Source: Candidatus Thalassarchaeum betae (GTDB lineage Archaea; Thermoplasmatota; Poseidoniia; Poseidoniales; Thalassarchaeaceae). From it: a stretch of 39,037 nt of DNA. Below the pieces are notes generated by a model, which saw nothing but the letters and a program-made list of their open reading frames with translations, was not told the origin of the DNA and made no database searches. Numbering within the stretch: the stretch's first letter is position 1; every line of letters starts with the position of its first letter. Positions 33,179 through 39,037 of the stretch are shown here, piece after piece. The position numbers were made by a program, and so were the translations under genes. The stretch is from NCBI GenBank assembly GCA_022448665.1, contig JAKUUO010000006.1:1-39037 (forward strand), written 5' to 3'.

Positions 33179-34160
33179 CTCCGGTGTGACTCTCGGTCAT
33201 CAACTCCGAGGTTCCCTTGACCTTGGCTCCGAGCTTGTCCATGATCAGCAGGAAGATGTCCTCTAGGTCGGGCTCGTACTCCTGCATCTGTCGGACTTGG
33301 ACACCAGCCTCGGCGGCGGCTTCCAGGATGACGAACGTGGTGTTGTCGTCGACGCGGTCGACGCGAATCACCCTACCGAGTCTGCGGACCTCGAAGCCGC
33401 GTCCCTCGAGTGCTGCCTGCATGCGGCTGGCACCACCCCAGATCGAAATCTCGATCTCCCGGTCGACCTGTTTGGCTAGTTCATCGATCCGACTCTGTAC
33501 TACGATCTTCCCCTTGTGGATCATCACGATGCGATCACATACATCCTGGACATCGTCCATGACGTGGCTGCTCATCAAGACCGAGCGACCGCCCTCAGAG
33601 ACAGTGCGTCTGAGCGTCTGGAGCATGAACTCGCGGGCCCTCTGGTCGAGGCCGTTGGTTGGCTCGTCGCAAATAAGGATCTCAGGGTCGTGGACGAGGG
33701 CGCAAGCCAGTTTGGTGGCCTGCATCATACCGGTGCTGAAGGTCTCGATCTTTCTGTAGCGCTGGTCCTTCAGCCCGACGTACTCGAGTACCTCATGAGC
33801 CCTTTGAGTGGCGTGGGCCGGGTTCATGCCCAGAAGCTCGCCGGAATAGCGGACCTGGTCGATTGCGGCCAGCCCGGGGTCGAGTGCGTCGTACTCAGGC
33901 ATGTAGCCGATCCTAGAGCGGATCTTGTCGCCCTCTGTTCTGATGTCGTAACCTAGTACGGTGCCTTCTCCCGATGTCGTCTTAATCAGCCCGAGCAGGC
34001 ACTTGAACAGGGTCGACTTGCCGGCGCCGTTCGGACCGAGGATGCCGACGGCGCCAGAAGGGATCTCGAGGTTGACGTCGTCCAACGCGAGGTGGGGGCC
34101 GTACATCTTGCGCAGATTGACGGCCGTGATGACCGGGGCGCCGTTCAATTCTGTGCCCAT
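33162..34160 (-). CDS. ABC transporter ATP-binding protein (first pair)
   Basis: A 332-residue ATPase with Walker A GPNGAGKST, a Q-loop near IGYMPEYDALDP, signature FSTGMMQATKLACAL, Walker B LICDEPTNGLDQ and H-loop SSHVMDD. The C-terminal part is specific to the ABC-2 subclass, ending with an acidic, Gly-Pro-rich tail. It begins the four-gene cassette. ATG 34160 lies just downstream of a 9-bp hairpin, with no obvious ribosome site. Confidence 0.93.
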   Translation of the reverse strand: MGTELNGAPVITAVNLRKMYGPHLALDDVNLEIPSGAVGILGPNGAGKSTLFKCLLGLIKTTSGEGTVLGYDIRTEGDKIRSRIGYMPEYDALDPGLAAIDQVRYSGELLGMNPAHATQRAHEVLEYVGLKDQRYRKIETFSTGMMQATKLACALVHDPEILICDEPTNGLDQRAREFMLQTLRRTVSEGGRSVLMSSHVMDDVQDVCDRIVMIHKGKIVVQSRIDELAKQVDREIEISIWGGASRMQAALEGRGFEVRRLGRVIRVDRVDDNTTFVILEAAAEAGVQVRQMQEYEPDLEDIFLLIMDKLGAKVKGTSELMTESHTGGGPPE

Positions 34161-34169
34161 TTCCGACCC

Positions 34170-34191
34170 TCGACTCCCTAGAGGGAGTCGA
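34170..34191. repeat. 9-bp hairpin between tgtA and the ABC cassette
   Basis: Arms TCGACTCCC/GGGAGTCGA flank the loop TAGA. It lies nine bases before the ABC ATPase start on the minus strand, in the 89-base gap after tgtA. As RNA it could hide or expose the start region, or end the tgtA transcript, though no T-tract follows. Another small inverted repeat (AAGTG/CACTT, 34203-34215) is beside it. Confidence 0.45.
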
Positions 34192-34249
34192 ACTTCGCTA
34201 GTAAGTGCGCCACTTGAACTAATCCCCGACCGGAGCGAGGAGGTTAGCG

Positions 34250-36379
34250 TCAGGAGTCCCTCAGGGCTCCGTCACGCACCCTCACCGCTATTCCCTTCTT
34301 GAGATGCGCCATCTCCAGTGCGGTGGTGACTGCGGTCCCATGAGCGACCAGTCCGCCGTTTCCGTCGACCACGAGGCAGGGCTGGCCCGGAGTGAGATGG
34401 GGGTCCGCGCCAAGCACGTAACCCTGCATTACATTGCGGCCACGTCCGACAAATGGGATGGCATCGTCAAGCAACCACACTCGAGGGATTCCAGGGTGGT
34501 CCGAGCCGACGTCCTCGATCGGCTCGTCGAAGGCTGCGGGAGGACTGGGGTTCAGGTCGTTGAGGCGTCGCGCACCGTCGAGTGCGAGGGTGATGCCGCC
34601 ATCTGAGAGACGGGGCGATAGCATGTGCTCGTCGCCCGAGTGGACGTTGACCATCCGGTCGGTGCGAGAGCGGCGGCTGCTCATGCCATCAGTCAGCCTG
34701 CACCCGTCTGTCGGGCTGACGCCGCAGAACACGGCCAGTTTGTCGACCACCGCGCAGCGGTCGAGCCATGCTCGTACCGCAGCGGTCCGCTCGTGCTTGA
34801 AGTCTGAAGATGGAGGCATGCGAACGAGAGGTAATCCATCGAGGCCGAGTTCCTCGAGGCTGTCTGCGATCTCATCGTCGTCGTAGACCTCCCTCCACAT
34901 GTCGTCAGGACCGTCGAGGTGGCACCACGGAGAGACATCCTCGAGAGTGAACGGGATGGGTCCGAGCGGAGTTGATACCAGTACTACGCTCCTCGGCTCA
35001 TCGACAAGTGCTGAGACAACCGCACCCAGTGCGGAATCGCGCCACGGCGGGGCTGCCCCTTCTATCAGGACTGTTCTCTCGGGGCCATCCTCGGAGCCGT
35101 CCCACCACGAGCCCGGCACCCTCCAGCGCATCGATAGCAGAGCGTGGAGATGCAGTATGTGCGGCCTCATGCCAACATCGTCGCTCAGATGCTCGCCGCC
35201 GCTCCTGACCGGGTTGGTCGAAGCCATCAGATTCAGTACGGAGTCTCCTATCGGGTCATCGGCCAACTCGTCCAGCTGCTCGAGCACCCAGAGGAAGGCA
35301 TCCCGCAGTTGCGGCGTGGCGTGGCTGCGCTGCTCGGCGAGTTGCCAGATAGTGCCATTCCGAATCGCTTCGCGGCAACGAGCCAACTCAGCCTGAGTGA
35401 CCTCGAGGTTGTGGTGCGCGAGCAGGGTCGAGCGCTCATCGGAGCGCATCGCTCTGACTGCGTCAGGTTCGTGCCCGAACAGAGCGGCGGAGTGGGTCGG
35501 CCATTCACGAATGTCGGCCAGTTTGACCGTGCCTGTCGGGGTGAGCAGCCGGTCGTCTCGAGCGAAGATTGCGTAGGCCGCACTGTCGAACAGGTCAGCA
35601 CCCAGTGCGATGGTCATCGGGAACAGCAGCGGATGGCCGCAGCCGAACAGATGGATGGGGCGATTGGGAGGGATGGTCGACCTCGCGGCGAGAAGTATGC
35701 GGAACAACTCCCGGTAGCGCTGTCTCTCCATCAGCGGGACGATGCCTCCGATGGGATGGACTGCGAAGCCACGGTGCTGTCCCGCGGCGGAGCCCATCAG
35801 AATGCCCCCTCTTGCCCTGAGATCGTCATGCAGGCCGCCTTGTACCGGGCCATTGAGTAGAAGCTTCTGACCGGCGGTATCGAGCGACTGCTCGGCTCTA
35901 GCCGCTGTCTCCTCGACCGAGTGCTCGAGCTCGGACCGACTCATGTCGGGTCGGCCGAAGACATCGAGCATGGTTCCGATGTCAACGCCGATGTCACGCT
36001 GGAATGCGACTATCTCCTCTGCTCCGACCTCGACGTCGCCGTAGACATATGACTGGAATGCCCCGGAGTCGGTCACGACGACTCCTGGGAAGTCAAGCAG
36101 AGTGTGAATGCCGTCAGCCAGAGCCTGTTCGCGCAAATCGTCGTGCTTCCATATCACGTAGGAGTTGGTGATGAGAGCCTCAACGCCGTACCGCTCCCAC
36201 ATCTCCCGTGGCTCGATGGTGCGCAGGTTGGGGTTGACCACGGGGAGCAGCATCGGTGTGTTGAGTGCGCCGTGTCGGGTGTGCAGACGTCCGATTCTCG
36301 CAGCGCCGTCACAGGTCACCACTTCGAACAGGCCTAGGTCCTGCGCTCGGCACGGCTCGGGGTCTGGACGCGCAGACAT
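34250..36379 (-). CDS. tgtA: Archaeal tRNA-guanine transglycosylase with C-terminal PUA, zinc cysteines missing
   Basis: Exchanges guanine 15 of archaeal tRNA for preQ0, the first step to archaeosine. The 709-residue protein has the catalytic Asp104 in TDSGAFQ and the nucleophile Asp265 in LFDSAAYA, with GPVQGG and GGIVPLM. The normal zinc motif CxCxxC is absent: the expected place (about residues 293-300) reads WPTHSAAL, while the fourth ligand His in LLAHHN is kept. The C-terminal domains include a PUA region (VMQGYVLGADPHLTPGQPCLVV). ATG 36379 is preferred; a GTG at 36397 is in frame. A short hairpin precedes the start. Confidence 0.87.
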   Translation of the reverse strand: MSARPDPEPCRAQDLGLFEVVTCDGAARIGRLHTRHGALNTPMLLPVVNPNLRTIEPREMWERYGVEALITNSYVIWKHDDLREQALADGIHTLLDFPGVVVTDSGAFQSYVYGDVEVGAEEIVAFQRDIGVDIGTMLDVFGRPDMSRSELEHSVEETAARAEQSLDTAGQKLLLNGPVQGGLHDDLRARGGILMGSAAGQHRGFAVHPIGGIVPLMERQRYRELFRILLAARSTIPPNRPIHLFGCGHPLLFPMTIALGADLFDSAAYAIFARDDRLLTPTGTVKLADIREWPTHSAALFGHEPDAVRAMRSDERSTLLAHHNLEVTQAELARCREAIRNGTIWQLAEQRSHATPQLRDAFLWVLEQLDELADDPIGDSVLNLMASTNPVRSGGEHLSDDVGMRPHILHLHALLSMRWRVPGSWWDGSEDGPERTVLIEGAAPPWRDSALGAVVSALVDEPRSVVLVSTPLGPIPFTLEDVSPWCHLDGPDDMWREVYDDDEIADSLEELGLDGLPLVRMPPSSDFKHERTAAVRAWLDRCAVVDKLAVFCGVSPTDGCRLTDGMSSRRSRTDRMVNVHSGDEHMLSPRLSDGGITLALDGARRLNDLNPSPPAAFDEPIEDVGSDHPGIPRVWLLDDAIPFVGRGRNVMQGYVLGADPHLTPGQPCLVVDGNGGLVAHGTAVTTALEMAHLKKGIAVRVRDGALRDS

Positions 36380-36383
36380 GGAA

Positions 36384-36400
36384 CCGGTGCGAAGCACCGG
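36384..36400. repeat. 7-bp hairpin just before tgtA
   Basis: Arms CCGGTGC/GCACCGG flank GAA. It lies four bases from the tgtA ATG on the minus strand, in the 27-base gap after the aconitase X gene. Its position next to the start suggests a role in translation or transcript processing; it may also be a palindromic protein site. Confidence 0.4.
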
Positions 36401-36406
36401 AAGCCA

Positions 36407-38152
36407 TCAATCCTCGCTAACGCGGGCGATGACCCTGAGATTCACGTTTCCACCACTCAGAGTCAGTTCAACCCCGTCGCCGGTGTTGACCTCCAGCGTC
36501 GGGTCGTCGTCGAAGCCATGAGCGTACGGTACACTCAACAGCGAGGCGGCAGGGAGTGAGAGTGGGCAGACGTCGCGGTTGACTATGGCTGCGGGGCCCT
36601 TGCCTGTGTAGATCAGCCCCATCAGCACGAAGGGTGCTACAGTCGAGCCTGAGGCCTTCGGGTAGATCAGCACGGTGTCCTCGATTGCCGTCCCGTCGAG
36701 GGGGTGGCCGGGCTCCTCGATAACCCCAGTGTCGCAGTTGACGTACCCGAGGTAGGTGATCGGGACATCGGTCACGAGCGCCTTACCCGAGACACTCCAC
36801 TCGCTCTGGCTCGGGATCCCCCTGCCTGAGGATTCGTGCTCGCCGCTGCGGTGCGACTTGGCGGAAGCCATGGGCTTAGCCGCCCTGGCTCCAAGCACCG
36901 GTCTCTCACCCCCTATGAGCATAGGGTCGAAGGCGTGAGCGACGCACTGATCGATTGGGGTCACGCTCGTAGGCATGCGATTGAGGCCGCTCGTCAGGTA
37001 GTGCTCGGCCTTGAGCGAGTTCGTCAGCAGGTGGTTGTAGTGCAAGCGGTTGTATGGGGTGACCTCGGGGCAGGTGTCGCGCAGAACCAGTGCTCCAGCC
37101 TCCTCCAGCACGTCCAAAGTGCCGTCGGCGGCGATGAGGTCGTGGTTGTGGCCGCTCATGAAGACCCAGAGCCGCTGGTCGGGAATCTTCTCGCCCAGCT
37201 CCATCCGCGCACGGACGGCCGCCGCGGTCGCACGAGCCTCGCCGACGCTCGCCTGGGGACAGCCGATCACGACGAGGTCGACCTGCCCCTTAGGGGAGAG
37301 TTCGTGGTAGCGCTCAGCAAGGTCCGCCTCGGTGAATGTCAGCTCACCCTGATAGCCGTCGACAGTGGGGGCGTCGGCAGTGTGTCCATCTGCCCATAGC
37401 AGCGGGCAGCCGTAGTTTGCAGCCGCTGAAGTGAGTGCTTTGCGCATCTCGAAGTTGGCCCACTCGGGAAGTCCTGTGATGCGAGGAATCGGACCCCAGG
37501 GCAAGTCCCACTCAGGGAGTACCTGCTTGCCTATCCAGTCGCCAAGCACACTCCAGTCGGTGATATCGGCCATCTTGCACTCGACGTGAACATGGATGTT
37601 GGGGGCGCGGTTTGAGGGGATATGCAAGCCCCAGAAGGGAGCCCATCCAGTTAGGGCAGAGGCAAGTGCCGAGAGGCCGGACTCGCGGTTGGTGACCAGT
37701 GAGGTGTAGGAATTGGAGAAGCATACAGCGTTGGACTCGGCCCACGAGCCGATGCCCTCTCCTGTGTCCACGCCCCTGTCGTAGGGCGTGCAGGACAGAG
37801 TCGCCTCGATTCCGAGGTTCGAATACGCATGCACGATTTCGAACTGCTGCTCCAGGAAGCCTGGGTGGTCGATGCCCATCTCCTCCATGCGCTCGTGGTC
37901 GCAGCCAGCGGAGTTCAGGGTCGTCGGGATTGCTACCTTGCCCTCAGGGTCACCGGCGAGGTCCGAGAGGAAGCGGCGCAGTCCGTGTCCGCCGGTGATC
38001 ACGCTCACCCCCGAGACATGCGCGTGCTCCACGCGAACGAACTCGCTGGCTCCCGCTGTAGATGCCAGATCCACCACTAAGCGAGCGGCCTTCTGCTTAG
38101 TCGGGCCATGCCCGCCTTCGAGCATCGAGCGCAGGTCATCTGGGATGTCCAC
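36407..38152 (-). CDS. Aconitase X, fused large and small domains
   Basis: A 581-residue AcnX protein that joins the catalytic part (old DUF521) and the small swivel part (old DUF126). Iron-sulfur-type Cys are in NSAGCDHE, VIGCPQASVGEA and LRDTCPEVTP; the swivel domain has GYVNCDTGVIEEPGHPL and KASGSTVAP. In most archaea AcnX is two separate proteins and forms phosphomevalonate dehydratase of the archaeal mevalonate pathway; fused bacterial relatives act on cis-3-hydroxyproline. The two roles cannot be separated here. GTG 38152 has GGGAG six bases upstream and fits the family start; TTG 38182 would add ten residues. Confidence 0.84.
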   Translation of the reverse strand: MDIPDDLRSMLEGGHGPTKQKAARLVVDLASTAGASEFVRVEHAHVSGVSVITGGHGLRRFLSDLAGDPEGKVAIPTTLNSAGCDHERMEEMGIDHPGFLEQQFEIVHAYSNLGIEATLSCTPYDRGVDTGEGIGSWAESNAVCFSNSYTSLVTNRESGLSALASALTGWAPFWGLHIPSNRAPNIHVHVECKMADITDWSVLGDWIGKQVLPEWDLPWGPIPRITGLPEWANFEMRKALTSAAANYGCPLLWADGHTADAPTVDGYQGELTFTEADLAERYHELSPKGQVDLVVIGCPQASVGEARATAAAVRARMELGEKIPDQRLWVFMSGHNHDLIAADGTLDVLEEAGALVLRDTCPEVTPYNRLHYNHLLTNSLKAEHYLTSGLNRMPTSVTPIDQCVAHAFDPMLIGGERPVLGARAAKPMASAKSHRSGEHESSGRGIPSQSEWSVSGKALVTDVPITYLGYVNCDTGVIEEPGHPLDGTAIEDTVLIYPKASGSTVAPFVLMGLIYTGKGPAAIVNRDVCPLSLPAASLLSVPYAHGFDDDPTLEVNTGDGVELTLSGGNVNLRVIARVSED

Positions 38153-38268
38153 GCCTAACTCCCGTATGGTGGTCCCCTTCAATACGACGCAATCGGATTA
38201 TCGAATCGGTTCTTTTCAAATCGGGTTGCTGGATGGCATTTGCACCGAGATTGGCGAGAATATGGGCA

Positions 38269-38988
38269 CTAGTCGCCATCGGCACGCTGCCGCTGAGCCT
38301 CGATGGCCACTACGGCCATCGGCGCCTGTAGGTTGTAAGAGGGGACGAAGCCGCTCATCGGTATGCGGACCACGAGGTCCGATGCAGCGAGCATATCATC
38401 AGGAATCCCGTCATGCTCGCCGCCCACGATCAGCATCACATCACCAGTCAGGTCAGCATCCCACGGGTCGGCTTGGCCGCTGTCCTCGACTGCTATCACC
38501 CTGAACCCCGAAGCCTTGGCTGAATCGATGGCTTGCGAGCCGTCAACCCAGTGCACGGGCATGAACCGGTGGGCCTTCATAGAGGCGCGCAGGGCCGCCT
38601 TGCGCTCGCTGTGGTTTAGTTGGCAGTCAACGAACACGGCATCAGCGCCGCTGACCTCAGCGGTGCGGATGGTGAAGCCGATGTTGACCGGGTAGCGCGC
38701 CCCGGCGAGCATCCAGACCAGTCCGCCTCGTTCGAGTACTTCTTCGAGGCTCGCGTCGGGATTGCGGCCGACCAGTGCGAGCACCTCTGGGGTCTCGTCG
38801 TGGGTGTCCCTCGCCATCCTCCAGACATCACTGCTGGAGCCTTCCCTGACAGGAATCCCTCTCTCCTCAGCGATGGCCCTCAGGCGCGCCACTCCTGGGT
38901 TCTGGGAGTCACGGCGCACCAGCAGGAGTGAAATCTCCTCATCGGCGTCGAAAGCATCGCTTACCTCGTCGACGCCGCACCTCTGCAT
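38269..38988 (-). CDS. SpoU-family RNA 2'-O-methyltransferase
   Basis: A SPOUT-fold methyltransferase of about 239 residues. Motif 1 is YPVNIGFTIRTAEVSGADAV, motif 2 IVGGEHDGIPDDML and motif 3 IPMSGFVPSYNLQAPMAVVAIEA; together they form the trefoil knot that binds S-adenosylmethionine. The catalytic Arg lies in the NIGFTIRT segment. It likely modifies rRNA or tRNA; the target is unknown. ATG 38988 is chosen (MQRCGVDEV), but the frame stays open to the window edge, so the gene may begin further right (TTG 39015 or beyond). Confidence 0.83.
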   Translation of the reverse strand: MQRCGVDEVSDAFDADEEISLLLVRRDSQNPGVARLRAIAEERGIPVREGSSSDVWRMARDTHDETPEVLALVGRNPDASLEEVLERGGLVWMLAGARYPVNIGFTIRTAEVSGADAVFVDCQLNHSERKAALRASMKAHRFMPVHWVDGSQAIDSAKASGFRVIAVEDSGQADPWDADLTGDVMLIVGGEHDGIPDDMLAASDLVVRIPMSGFVPSYNLQAPMAVVAIEAQRQRADGD

Positions 38989-39037
38989 GGAGCCAGATGG
39001 GGGCCTGTAATACAAAGGCTGAACCCACGGGAGTCTA

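Noticed and set aside
34165..34235. A tRNA-like stretch (GGGAGTCGAAC, CTAATCCCCGACC) between tgtA and the ABC cassette
   Set aside because: On the minus strand it looks like tRNA syntax, but the two ends do not pair as an acceptor stem, the T-stem would have several mismatches and the anticodon loop lacks T33. At most it is a decayed remnant; only the hairpin is reported.
38190..38225. Repeated ATCGG units and a T-rich stretch between SpoU and AcnX
   Set aside because: Only short imperfect repeats (ATCGGATT, ATCGGTTC, ATCGGGTT). It may hold a promoter for AcnX, but spacing to either candidate start is poor, so no feature is claimed.

Overview
The window looks like a piece of a chromosome from a marine archaeon of the Marine Group II / Poseidoniales type (phylum Thermoplasmatota). 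This placement is inferred. It rests on archaeal-type information and cofactor genes (ABCE1/Rli1, archaeal tRNA-guanine transglycosylase, NadM-type NMN adenylyltransferase, CTP-dependent riboflavin kinase, short archaeal triosephosphate isomerase, DRG GTPase with TGS domain, an eL41-like micro-protein, aconitase X). These sit beside bacterial-looking genes (GrpE, SucCD, Kbl, TatC, phytoene synthases, a secreted lipase-like lipoprotein) and Asp-rich calcium-type repeats in membrane proteins. The DNA is GC-rich, densely packed, with many 1-20 base overlaps. Start signals are mixed: good GGAGGTGA sites inside operons and TATA boxes 23-30 bases before some starts, which suggests leaderless transcripts. 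No CRISPR array, insertion sequence, phage or rRNA gene was seen, and no gene-free stretch exceeds about 150 bases.

Layout. 1-3036: a truncated lipoprotein gene, tRNA-Ala, a SprT-like zinc protease, a membrane protein, tRNA-Arg, an eL41-like gene and another membrane protein. 3025-4690 (minus): triosephosphate isomerase and a sugar-phosphate nucleotidyltransferase, separated by a perfect 18-bp palindrome from a long plus-strand run (4795-14924): sucC, sucD, two adjacent squalene/phytoene synthase paralogues, ABCE1, grpE, a Rieske oxygenase and a secreted alpha/beta-hydrolase lipoprotein. 14925-16237 (minus): nadM and an unrecognised gene. 16321-18298 (plus): DRG GTPase and tatC. 18279-26900: single genes and pairs of changing direction: an MFS permease with a calcium-repeat insert, a glycerophosphodiester phosphodiesterase with permuted motif order, citrate synthase, a DUF309 protein, a membrane protein, a thioesterase with glycine C-acetyltransferase, a PqqB-like metallo-beta-lactamase-fold protein and riboflavin kinase. 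26893-38988 (minus): SpoU methyltransferase, fused aconitase X, TgtA, a four-gene cassette of two ABC ATPases and two ABC-2 permeases, an unrecognised soluble protein, a TPR protein and TruA.

Shared themes are central carbon metabolism (SucCD, citrate synthase, TpiA, Kbl), isoprenoid or carotenoid synthesis (two head-to-head prenyl synthases; AcnX may be phosphomevalonate dehydratase), tRNA and ribosome maturation (TgtA, TruA, SpoU, ABCE1, DRG, eL41) and the cell surface (lipoproteins, TatC, ABC-2 exporters). The most unusual items are the permuted phosphodiesterase, a TgtA without its zinc cysteines, Asp-rich extracytoplasmic inserts in two unrelated transporters, the fused AcnX, the tandem prenyl synthases and a set of short palindromes or hairpins confined to intergenic gaps.
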